Part shown: positions 32,617 to 41,945 of the stretch, piece by piece
Numbering within the stretch: position 1 is the stretch's first letter
Layout: each line of letters begins with the position of its first letter
NCBI RefSeq assembly: GCF_030463535.1
Contig: NC_132880.1
Span: 27,478,987-27,542,986, forward strand
From: Salminus brasiliensis
Lineage: Eukaryota > Chordata > Actinopteri > Characiformes > Bryconidae
Direction: 5' to 3'
Length of the DNA: 64,000 nucleotides
Notes under the pieces: model-generated
Told to the model about the DNA's origin: nothing
Database searches by the model: none
Seen by the model: the letters and a program-made list of their open reading frames with translations, nothing else
Made by a program: the position numbers and the translations under genes

Positions 32617-33176
32617 GTTGTTTTATACACATCGTTTCACCTAGGGACGTTCACGTTCACGGATTAAAATGTTTCAAAGAACAAGGCATTAGAAACACTG
32701 AAACTAAATAAACAACAGCATATCCCACAAGTGCGAGCTGCAGATTTGAAAAGACCACATTGGTGCAGAAGCAACGTTCATGTAGGCTATCCCACATTCA
32801 CAGTCTAACAGTTTTAGGACAATTTGATTGAATGATCTACATTTTCTTGGAATACAAGAAGTTGTAGCCGATAACAAATGTACTCATCTTCCCAATTCTA
32901 TGACAGCACCATCCAGTCTGAAAGAGAAAACCCTTGTCTGATGCACATGAAGCTTGATGGGGCATTTGTCTGAACCGCTAGGCACATGAAGGTCATGTCC
33001 CGAAAATGGCCGGAGCTTAACCCTTCCAACTGGAGTATGGTACTTAGAAAAAGGTGACCTAGGAACACTTGAGTTGGTATTACTGGAGAATTGCCCATTT
33101 ATTTTTGTATTATTATTCCTGACGGTGGCGTTTCAGTGTTAAACATTAATTTATTTGGGAAATTTTTGAAGACCTT

Positions 33177-33425
33177 GGGCCTCGTTTATAAAACGCCCTC
33201 GAATTTCACTCAAAAATGGCTTTTTAAATGGATTCTGAACGTTTACATACAAACAACAACCACATTAATGAATCCTGTGGGGTAATGACTGTGGCACAGG
33301 GTTGTAAACCTGTATTGATCAGCATACATTTTCCTTTTAGACTGACATTTTATAATTTTTCCCTCATATAAAATCATTCTAATTAAATCGAATCTATGCG
33401 CATGAACGTTTTATAAACAAGACCC
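33177..33425. mobile_element. MITE, 249 bp, with 19 bp inverted ends
   Basis: The left end 'gggcctcgtttataaaacg' and the reverse complement of the right end 'cgttttataaacaagaccc' match at 17 of 19 positions. No open frame. The target duplication is not clear, so the superfamily is not assigned. Confidence 0.75.
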
Positions 33426-34197
33426 AAAAGCTTCCACTGATGCATCAGGGCCGAGCTCAATCATGCAGATTTTCACATTTCCATACAACAACAAAATGAA
33501 CTCTAAGACCACATGGACACTTTACCATGTCATGATAATTACAGTGATGGTTCTTAAAGGTGAAATTAATAAAACAAGAAAAAGTTAGGATTAATGAAAA
33601 TCAGCTTAGCAGACATAAATGACAAAGTAAAAAAAATAAACAATACCAAGGTGAAGTGCAATTGTACAAAATCAGGAGGGGATTGAGGGAGGGGTTACAA
33701 CTCATCAAACCATCAATTCAGCAGAACCAGCTATGTTGGCATGCTGATTTAACACATTTTTATTGGAACACCATTGCCTTATTACAAATTATCACTGTAT
33801 TCCAATGTATAAAACCATAAAAAAAATATTCTCTGCAAACCTTTTACACCCCCCCCATCACAATGCTGCACTATTCTTTCAGAATTAGGGGATAGGGTGG
33901 CACCATTCGTTGCTATATTTGTACTAACGAAACATCTTATAGCACCTCCACGAAATGTTAAAAACGTAAGAGTTAGATTTAAATTAGTTTTAAATGTCAT
34001 GGCATATACTGACTGACTCCTGTGAGAACATAATGTAAGGCAACGGCAACAACAAAAACTTACCCGCTTTATAACAGTTTCTTAATGACCAAAAATCTAA
34101 TTAAGGGGCCTGTCGTCTTCCGTGACGGGGAGATCGGGTACAAACTACAATGATCTTTTTTTAAAACATACAATAAAAAAATAGCTCTAATTTAGCC

Positions 34198-34892
34198 CAG
34201 GGTCACCAACCCTGCTCTTGGACAAGTACCTTCCTGAAGAATTCAGCACCAACCTAAACCACACTGCAGAGCCGTTTTCATTTGGTTCGGTTGGTTTAAG
34301 AAATAACAGACAGACAGACATTTGTCCTGCTCTTTGATTGGTCAGAAACCATAGCTATTCCTCATACGGCACATGAGGCAGGAAAATAGAGGCAGCTTCC
34401 TGTATTACAGTCAGAATATTAAAAATGATTTTGGTCTCAACACATATTGTCTGATAATGTTTTTTTTTGTTTTTTTGGTGAGCCCAGTTTACACCGCTGT
34501 TGTAAAGGCGCCATGAAACTGCCCCCCCCCCAACCGAAATGATCGGCCGATAGGTCACAACCAAACAAGGTAGGACTGATCATCTGGCCTGAATCAGATT
34601 TGTTCAGTCAGAAAGTCTTTGGTCTTTATCTCGATTCCGATTAACGAACCATTAAATAATCTGCTCAGTCTGCCTGTGTTCAAGTTCTCCGTGTTGCTAT
34701 CAAGACGCAGACTGGACGGGGCGAAATTACGCGACTACACGAGGTAGTGTGCTTTTGTCTCCTTAAAAGCACAAACTCACACAGTGGGAAAAGTAAGAAC
34801 AACAAATTTACATAGATTAGAGTTTCCAAATGTTGATTTCCATTAATTGCTCAGCCCTAGCAGACCTCCAGGAGCAGGGTTGGAGAACACTC
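34198..34892. mobile_element. Possible hAT-like element or two related fragments
   Basis: 'ccaaccctgctcttgga' near 34206 is mirrored by 'ccaggagcagggttgg' near 34868. These may be the inverted ends of one 0.7 kb element or two separate fragments of a common fish repeat. Confidence 0.35.
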
Positions 34893-35032
34893 ATCTAGAA
34901 GGTGTACATTTTTAGAAGACCACCCCTCCCCCCCTAAAAAAAAGCAAGAAAAACTAACAAAAGTTAAAAATAAACTAAAAATAAAAAGGAACAAAAGCAC
35001 CGTTTAATTAAAAATATGATTCATGCTTCTAT

Positions 35033-35038
35033 TTTATT
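35033..35038 (-). terminator. Candidate polyadenylation signal of the AT-hook gene
   Basis: AATAAA on the minus strand, the first one after the stop codon at 36006, giving a 3' UTR of about 1 kb. Confidence 0.35.
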
Positions 35039-36005
35039 GTGGTAGGAGCCACCAATTTGAGTTTTAATGTAAGCCATTAAAACACCCATAAACTGAGTAA
35101 ATATGGTGGTTACAGTTGTCTTGTGTGTAGACGTTCTGTACTGAATACATAAATGACAACAGAAAGCTTCCATTGCAATGATAACTAACTAGTATGTACC
35201 ACAAACCGCAACAAACAAGTATTAGCAAGAAATCTCAAAACACGGTTGATAAGAGAGCTACAAATCATGGTGCGGAGACGTAGCTAAACTTCTGGATATT
35301 TACATTTTGCTGTGTGGTGATGTAACTTCTAAGTAATTGCCGGGCTCCTCCTCTTCAGGTACGACCGTTAAAAACCTCCCACATTCTGCTGCCACTACCC
35401 TCCAAACAATATTCTTGTCAAAATGGATGGAATCAGCACACACTAGCGTGCAATGTACTTCACAATGCATTTGATCACACTGGTTGATACGAGATTAACA
35501 TTTTAGCACAGTTACTGAGAAAAACAAATACTTTTGAGTCATATTCTTCATTCTTTTTTTTTCCCCTGGTAGAATTGCATTGTTAAATAACGTTGAATTT
35601 ACTCAGACTTACTTGAAGATGAAGATATCAAGCCGGTCATGCAAACAGTTCATTTTTAAAGGCTGAAATGTAAACGCCTTTAGTTCATGGGTATATTCCA
35701 TTTAGTCTCAGAATAGACTGGAACATCTACATTTACAAAACGTCTGGTTTAACTTTGGATTAACATTAAGCTGATGGAGCAAAATGTTAAGATACTGAAC
35801 AGTCATAAAACACATGCAAAAGGCACAGGACTCGAGCAACAAAGGGGGGGGTGGTGGGGGGTTCAAAAACAAAACAAAAAATAAAATGAAATCTGAAATG
35901 GTTATTTGTCAAGATAATCGATAGGACGAGACCATTTGTTTTAATTTTGTTAAAAACCTCATTCAAAAATATTCTGTGTTCTGTCGCACTCAATTATTTC
36001 CTTTG

Positions 36006-37319
36006 TTACTTCTTTTTTGGGGATTTACCTGCTACCCTGGGGGAAGCACCTTTTCTGCTGTTACTCTCATTCCCTGTTAAAAGAACCTCCTGAACGTCTT
36101 CCACCTGCTTCTTCCACTCGCCATCACCTGCTATCATCGTAGCATCATTTTCACTGGCATTTTGGTCTTCAGCATGTGCCACTGTCTCTGCCTCCTCACT
36201 CTCGGATGAGGCAAATGAGCTACGGGGTCGTTTAGGTGAGGAAGCATCATTCGCCTCGCTGTGCCCCTCTTCAGCTGCACTCAGTAAAAACGCTTGAGCC
36301 AGGCTTGCCTTGCTAGGACGGCCCCTCTTACGAGGTTGGCTGCTGTGAGGGAAGGCCTTGCTGCTGCTGCTGCTGAGATCAGGATCTTCTGCCTCCTTCG
36401 CCTCAGTCTTGGCTTTTCCTGAACCTGGCGGTCTTCCTCTTTTTCGAGGGGTTCCGTTTGCCTCCTGTGGTGGCACTTTCGCTTTGGACCCAGAACCTGG
36501 CGGTCGCCCTCTTTTTCTGGGAGTTTCGTCAGTCGCCCGCACCACAAACTTCATTTTCATCCCAGATCCTGGCGGTCGCCCTCTCCTTCTTGGAGCTTCA
36601 TCTGCTTCCTCCGTCATGAGGTTTAGTTTGGTTGCAGAGCCTGGAGGTCTGCCCCTCTTCCGAGGTGTTCCGTTTGAGGCTTGCTTGGCTGTTATCTTTC
36701 TTCCAGAGCCTGGTGGTCGCCCCCTCTTTCCAGGAGTCCCCCCAATCGCCCTTTTTGCTGGACTTGAACCTACTGGCAGACCCCCTTTCTTCTTAAATGA
36801 ACCTCGCGGCCTTCCCCTCTTTCGTGGAGTGCCCTCACCGAGCTCAGAGAGCCTTTTTAAACTCTTCTTCAGGTTTCCATTGACGGTACTGTTTTGTGAG
36901 GACGCTCTCGACAAAGGTTCGTATTTGCGTGGCCTGCCTCTCCCCCTTTTCGCCTTCGGCATGTCTACAAGGGGATGGATACGTGGCCTCCCAAGAGGCT
37001 TAGAAAGCCTCCGTTTCTTTTGACGGCTCAATCTCAACATCCTCTCTGCCTCCTCTTCTGGCGTGAGAGGGATCTTTCTTGGCCGCCCTGGCATTCTTAT
37101 CTTCTTAGGACGGCCGCGCTTCTTCACCTTTGGTCTCAGCACTGTGTCCGGTGAAAAGAAATCCACTCTTTTTGATGTCCTGGCATTGTGAGTTACCTCA
37201 GTCACAGAGATGATGGTCTTCTTAACTGACCCTCGTGGCCTGCCCCTGCCACGTTTAGCAGAATTGGTGTTTCCATTGGCCAGAGAGTTATCAGATCCAC
37301 TCTTCAGCTCAACCTCCAT
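36006..37319 (-). CDS. Multi-AT-hook chromatin protein, 437 residues
   Basis: An uninterrupted frame runs from ATG (37319-37317; G at -3 and +4; in-frame TAA just upstream) to TAA at 36006. Twelve GRP cores lie at about residues 26, 69, 78, 110, 128, 169, 200, 223, 247, 271, 295 and 332. Those from about 165 to 300 form a tandem array of 23-31 residue units carrying TPRKRGRPPGSG-type hooks. A charged helix-like stretch (TPEEEAERMLRLSRQKKR) lies near 86-103. The C-terminal third is Ser-rich then acidic (SESEEAETVAHAEDQNASE) and ends in SPKKK. AT-hooks bind the minor groove of AT-rich DNA. HMGA proteins have three, while fly D1 has about ten and bundles satellite DNA. A D1/HMGA-like chromatin role is inferred. 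I do not recognise a named orthologue. Confidence 0.85.
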   Translation of the reverse strand: MEVELKSGSDNSLANGNTNSAKRGRGRPRGSVKKTIISVTEVTHNARTSKRVDFFSPDTVLRPKVKKRGRPKKIRMPGRPRKIPLTPEEEAERMLRLSRQKKRRLSKPLGRPRIHPLVDMPKAKRGRGRPRKYEPLSRASSQNSTVNGNLKKSLKRLSELGEGTPRKRGRPRGSFKKKGGLPVGSSPAKRAIGGTPGKRGRPPGSGRKITAKQASNGTPRKRGRPPGSATKLNLMTEEADEAPRRRGRPPGSGMKMKFVVRATDETPRKRGRPPGSGSKAKVPPQEANGTPRKRGRPPGSGKAKTEAKEAEDPDLSSSSSKAFPHSSQPRKRGRPSKASLAQAFLLSAAEEGHSEANDASSPKRPRSSFASSESEEAETVAHAEDQNASENDATMIAGDGEWKKQVEDVQEVLLTGNESNSRKGASPRVAGKSPKKK

Positions 37320-37398
37320 CACGATTTTATTTCGGGCTTACCTTGGGTAAGCTTACCTGGGACCTTTACCCAGGCTTGCCTTTTCCAATCACTAGATT
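37320..37398 (-). other. 5' UTR part of the AT-hook coding exon
   Basis: On the minus strand a long T tract followed by 'AG' at 37400-37399 is a good acceptor, so the exon probably starts at 37398. Three donor-like sequences lie between it and the start codon. Confidence 0.55.
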
Positions 37399-38574
37399 CT
37401 AAAAAAAAACAAAAAGAAAAAAGAAAAAGTGGATTATCATTTTTTTTTTTAATCAGGTGTTAAAAACTTAAAAAAAAAAAGGTCAACACTTCCCAGCTCT
37501 GGCCCCATGTTACACACTTTAGTGTTTTTATCCACATTCATCCATCTCAATGAGGGTCAGGTAATTAGCCGGTTTGGTTTAGGTTAGATCAGTCATGTTG
37601 GACGTAGGACTGTGTTTAAAATGTTACTGCGAGACATAAATCACATTAATACACACATTAGTACAATTATGGCTGTACCGATATTTATGAATGTACTTGT
37701 ACAGGGCATGCACATGCAAAGGGGAACAAACGCTGTGTTTATCATTTCTTTACACTTCTGAATAAGAGAAGAATGGGTTTCACTCCAGTCCAGATCAGAT
37801 TGGTTCAATTTCTTGATCACATTAGCGCAACGCAAGTGGATGGAATAATGAGGGCGGACTACTTTAGAATTTTTCAGCATAACTTCAAACCCTCAGATAC
37901 CCAATTGGGTGCTCCAACAGTACAGTCACCCCAAACACACATCCAAGGTAGTTGTGGAATAGATGAAGCAGGCAACATTCATCTTTAAATACAGCCTTCC
38001 TAAAGTCCTAAATACGCAGCTAGAACCTATATAAACGTATTTCTGCTTCATACTGAATTTGCCTAAATTTAACAGCACTTTCTTTAATTGCTTTTTAACA
38101 CTTTCTTACAATAGAACAAATAATGCATTATACAAAAATAAATATGCAAACTGTCGTGTTTACATGTTTTCTTCTCCGAATGATCCATTTTTTTAAGAAC
38201 TAAAATTTACAAACAACCTGATTAGTGAACACTGCACTGAAACCCAGGTTTTACATTCAATTTGGTCAGTCTGGGCTCCAAGGTTCTGTTTCACAGCCCT
38301 TTCGATAGAAATAAACCTGAATGTGTTAAGAGAGCTCTGGTCTGGTTTCTGTCCAGCAGTTATCGCAGCATCATTCATAAATCTCACTGACTGATCTTAT
38401 AATTATTAACTTCAGAACTATAACCTGGTGTGGGTTATAGTTCAACAACCCCACCACCCCCCTAAGTCAATTGAGACTTGTTAAACATATTTTTCCAAAC
38501 TCCTAAAAATGCATTCATTTTTTAGTAGACCTTTAAGATGTGTATTTACAAACATACATATACCTATACGTTAC

Positions 38575-38905
38575 ATGGCCAAATGTTTGTAGACACCCTT
38601 TCTAACAAATGCATTCAACCACTTAAGTTTGCACTCACTGCTGACACAGAAGTGCACAGCTTGTCTGGTCTCTGCAGAGAAGTGCTGCCAATAGAAGAGG
38701 ACTTTTTGGAGTAGCTACATAAATAAGAGCTGGCACAGGAACCATGTCGAAAACCAGGCATGTGCTCTCTGGAAGGATGGTGCTCCATCCAGTACTCCTG
38801 ACTTCACTAACGCTCTTGTCGCTGAATGCTCCGAAATCTAGCAGAAAGCCTTCCCTGAAGTTCTGAATACTCCTGATTTCAGAAGAAATAATAAATGAGC
38901 AGATG
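38575..38905 (-). repeat. Dispersed DNA element, inverted relative to 28590
   Basis: The end 'ggccaaatgtttgtagacac' is shared with 3098-3160. 'ctagcagaaagccttccctg' is the reverse complement of the segment at 28703-28722 with minor changes. It encodes nothing. Confidence 0.6.
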
Positions 38906-38971
38906 TCCTGAATAAATCGAGAGCGAGATGCATTGTATAGCGCACTACAATTTAATGTGTGTGTATATTAA

Positions 38972-39004
38972 TATGTGCGTGCGTGCGTGCGTGCGTGCGT
39001 GCGT
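38972..39004. repeat. (GTGC)n microsatellite
   Basis: About seven to eight 'gtgc' units, leading into the CpG-rich region. Confidence 0.9.
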
Positions 39005-39358
39005 CGAGCAGAGCTTCGCGCGGGCAATATCGTAGGGTGCCAAGAGATTTTCACACTAAAAAATATATATACATTTTAATTCTCGTTTTGAGCCGCTTCG
39101 CTGAGGTAAAGGCGTGTGAAGAGGGGTGTGCAGTAAACACACTGTTTTCTAGGCCCCTGCTGAAGAGGCAGTCTGTGAGCGGCTCTCACACGGAGGCATT
39201 TTCGGCTCAGGTGATGAAAGGACCGTGGCTAACGGGCTAGCGGCTAAACGGGAGCTCGGTTAGCGAACTAAGGCAACTTCTCCCTGCAGGATATGAGCCG
39301 CTAGCGCCGAGTCGAGAAAGACGAAACGTGTAAAAAACAAAAGCACCTACGTGTTTAC

Positions 39359-39610
39359 CTGTTAAGTCGGGCGAGGGTGTCAGTTTCTCATGCACTCGAG
39401 GGAAATCTGGACGCAAACACACCGGACAGCGCGCTGCTGCTGCTGCTGCTGCTGTTGTGATGATTTGAAAGGTAAAGCCTTTTCCGTCTCTGTCTCGCGC
39501 TGCGCTGCGCTGCTGTGCGGCTGAGGCAGCAGTGTCGCCCTCTTCCGTCCCGGAGTTTCCCAGGCATGGATTAAACGTAGATAGCTGGGTCTTGACTAAA
39601 TCGCAGTGCC
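39359..39610 (-). other. Proposed first (non-coding) exon of the AT-hook gene
   Basis: A CpG-rich stretch with a CAG/CTG repeat (39431-39456) ends at the donor described for the intron. The transcription start is inferred from a TATA-like 'TTATAAAG' on the minus strand near 39643-39636. Two ATGs in the leader (near 39564 and 39392) would be upstream start codons if the exon extends this far. Confidence 0.45.
39431..39456. repeat. (GCT)n trinucleotide repeat
   Basis: About eight GCT/GTT units on +. It reads as CAG in the direction of the AT-hook transcript, inside its proposed 5' UTR. Confidence 0.85.
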
Positions 39611-39700
39611 AACAGCGACTCACCACTGGCAGGTCTTTATAATCAAAGCCCGGATTCAGCCGTCGAGGTTAACGCGCGTGCACGTGATATTTAAGAGGCC
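39611..39700 (-). promoter_or_regulatory. Promoter region of the AT-hook gene
   Basis: On the minus strand: a CACGTG E-box core near 39680, a TATA-like 'TTATAAAG' near 39640, and CpG-rich flanks. Exact use is inferred. Confidence 0.4.
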
Positions 39701-39966
39701 CAGGCAGTCCAGTGCAGATGCGGACAGCTAAATAAAAAAATCCTAAAATAGACCCAAATATATTTGAAGTTTAGTGTGATTCCCAGAATTAAGGGATTAT
39801 TCCACAAAGCGAGTTTATAAAAGCCACGCTTATTTGAGCCTTCCTTAAGTTAGCCAAACAGTCCACTCCAGGCTCATTGCTGAATATTTAAGAAGCCCAG
39901 ACAGTGCAGTGCAGATACAGCGACATGTCCGCCATAAAAAAATCACCAAAAATAGACCCTAATATA
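39686..39966. repeat. Direct duplication, about 85 bp, offset 197 bp
   Basis: 'tatttaagaggcccaggcag' (39688) recurs as 'tatttaagaagcccagacag' (39885). The similarity continues through 'tgcagatgcgg', 'aaaaaaatc' and 'aaaatagaccc'. Confidence 0.75.
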
Positions 39967-40221
39967 CGGATATAAGCTGTTAAGAACATGCACTGCTAAG
40001 CTTAGTTTGAGCTTAGTTTGAGCCTGAGCCAACAGCAGCAGCAGGCACATACAGGCAGCATTCCTATTATAAAGAAACTCTCTGATTCAATTAGCTTAAA
40101 TTCATTTAGTTTTTTTTTTAGTTTAATCTAAAAAGTTTAATCTGATCATCCTATATGAAGATCATTTTTTAAAGTCTTTCATTGTCTTTCCAGTCTGCTT
40201 TGTCATTTGCAGTGCCTGAAG
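39967..40221. other. Spacer between promoter and Harbinger remnant
   Basis: It contains a short direct repeat ('gcttagtttga' twice near 40000). No other feature is seen. Confidence 0.4.
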
Positions 40222-40460
40222 TGATCCGCCTAACAACCCTGGTGGATGTGAGGAGGGCATGAGATGCTCCACATCAGGTACAAGAAGATGCGGTGTCTGT
40301 TCTGCAAGGCATTGACAGGGTAGGACCCAATAATGCCACACGACGTGAGGGAGACCTTCTCAGGTTACTTGAATCAAGAAGCTGCTGCTCAATGGCAACA
40401 CCATGTGGTGTCGTCTAGCCTAAACCAAAGGCTCTTTTAAGTGCCACAGACACTCCTGCT
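40222..40460 (+). repeat. Foldback arm 1: inverted copy of Harbinger transposase 3' end
   Basis: About 94% identical to the reverse complement of 40572-40808. One + frame still reads VRETFSGYLNQEAAAQWQ, a Harbinger-like C-terminus. Confidence 0.85.
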
Positions 40461-40571
40461 AAAGAGCAGAGACCAAATAATATTATTTAATGTAACACAT
40501 GCATGTAACAGAACTAATATGCTTCTTATCAGTATCACAAAAACAGAAAAGAAAATTCATAAGGTAAGAAA

Positions 40572-41430
40572 AGCAGGAGTGTCTGTGGCATTTAAAAGAG
40601 CCTGGTTAAGGGTAGACTACACCACATGGTGTTGCCATTGAGCAGCAGCTTCTTGATTCAAGTAGCCTGAGAAGGTCTCCCTCACGCCGTGTGGCATTGT
40701 TGGGTCCTACCCTGTCAATGCCTTGCAGAACAGTCACAGCATCCTCTTGTACCTGATGTGGAGCATCTCATGCCCTCCTCACATCCATCCAGGGTTGTTA
40801 GGCGAATGGCGTTGTAGGGGACACAGGTGACCTTGACACACACCGTTCAGCAGTTGTGGGGTGGGACTTCAATCAAACCCAGATACCACACCACTGGGAG
40901 GAGAGAATGCCAAAAGCACACTTCACTATCAGCCTGACACGGCTGTTAAAACTACTGGTAGTTTAAAACCCTGTGCTCTCTGGAGGTGTTGGAGCCAGGG
41001 AAGGGAGGCAGCGGGTTTCAGCAGAGGGGAAAGGACTCATCTCCCACATTGACAAAAGGCCGTGGTCTTCTGGGAGGTCTAGGGTGCCATTTTGCCAAGA
41101 ATCACTTGTTCTACCATACCTGCCAACATCAACCACCCAGAAAGGGTAGTCTGCATCTACAGCTGCCAAGAGGACAGAAAACGTCCCTTTAGTTATAGAA
41201 CATGGAGCAAGAATTAGAGGGGGCCTTGATGACCACATGCTTTCCATCTAAGGAAAAAGTACAGTTGGGGAAGTTCCCATTGATTTAGAAAGCCTTCACT
41301 GATGTTGTTTCAGTCCTCCTTTGATAAGACAGGCATGAAGTCATCTATCAGGGAAATCCAGAGGGCTTCACTGACATCCCTGAACCAGCTTACTGTGCAG
41401 TGCCCAACACAGTAATTAAATGCAGTGGTT
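40572..41430 (-). pseudogene. PIF/Harbinger transposase relic, with foldback arm 2
   Basis: Minus-strand frames carry [13 protein letters not shown] (near 41245), KGTFSVLLAAVDADYPFWVV followed by DVGRYGRTSDS (near 41190-41110), and NGTLDLPEDHG. These are the catalytic-core landmarks of Harbinger DDE transposases (GKHV, VDADYRF, DVG..GR.SD). A C-terminal VRETFSGYLNQEAAAQWQ lies in arm 2 (40808-40572). Frameshifts and stops separate the parts. It is a dead DNA transposon that has gained an inverted copy of its own end. Confidence 0.75.
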
Positions 41431-41520
41431 CTAAATGAATCTCCAGTTGCAACGCAAAGAAAATGGGTTATTCTCATTCTCATCTGTGAATTTTAGCTAG
41501 AAAAGAATGACAAAGTCTTA

Positions 41521-41945
41521 GATGGACAAATGGTCAAAATGGCCAATGATCAAAAGTCGATCTGCACCAAGAGACCTTCGAGCTTCAAGTACAGCTCGGC
41601 TCGACCCGCCATCCCTCAAAATCCACGGAAGACAAGCGTCCAGGCTTTTTTCTGTCCTGGCACCGAAGTGGTGGAAAGAGCTTCCCCTGTGTGTTCGAAC
41701 AGCCGAGTCGCTCGCTGTCTTCAAACACAGACTGAAGACCCACCTCTTCAGAGAATACTTGGGTGAATAGCAGAGTACTATGGTCACCTCATTGACTTGT
41801 GTTTAGTAGTGTCTAAACTTAGAGGTATCTTTGAATTATAAGTCTATTCAAACTAGCTGAGGTTATTCTTAAGTAAATAGCAAAGCACTTTTGTAAGTCG
41901 CTCTGGATAAGAGCGTCTGCTAAATGCTTTAAAAGTAAATGTAGA
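41521..41945 (+). mobile_element. LINE 3' end with intact tail
   Basis: A + frame reads FSVLAPKWWKELPLCVRT followed by AESLAVFKHRLKTHLF and a stop. This is the typical C-terminus of fish non-LTR ORF2. It is followed by the tail 'gtaagtcgctctggataaga', 'gcgtctgctaaatgc' (41895-41930). TAESLAV is shared with the minus-strand copy at 22980, so the two are the same or closely related family. Confidence 0.8.

Larger units (their letters stand above)
31421..36005. other. Convergent intergenic DNA and 3' UTR of the AT-hook gene
   Basis: vamp1 (+) and the AT-hook gene (-) point towards each other here. On the minus strand AATAAA occurs at 35038-35033, then near 33764-33759, so the 3' UTR could be 1 kb or 2.2 kb. 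Poly-A/AAG tracts at 32503-32616 and two MITE-like elements are the only other structure. Confidence 0.5.
37399..39358 (-). other. Proposed 5' UTR intron of the AT-hook gene
   Basis: It runs from donor 'CAG|GTAAAC' at 39358-39357 to the acceptor at 37400-37399. It contains a reverse-oriented dispersed element (38575-38905) and a GTGC microsatellite. Otherwise nothing is recognised. Confidence 0.5.

Noticed and set aside
36358..37023. Open frame of 221 codons on +, Pro/Leu/Phe-rich
   Set aside because: It is the antisense shadow of the AT-hook repeats. Its periodic PGGLPLFRG-type pattern is the complement of the RKRGRPPGS units.
39237..39626. Open frame of 129 codons on -
   Set aside because: It overlaps the proposed non-coding first exon, has no ATG at its start, and its Ala run comes from the GCT repeat.
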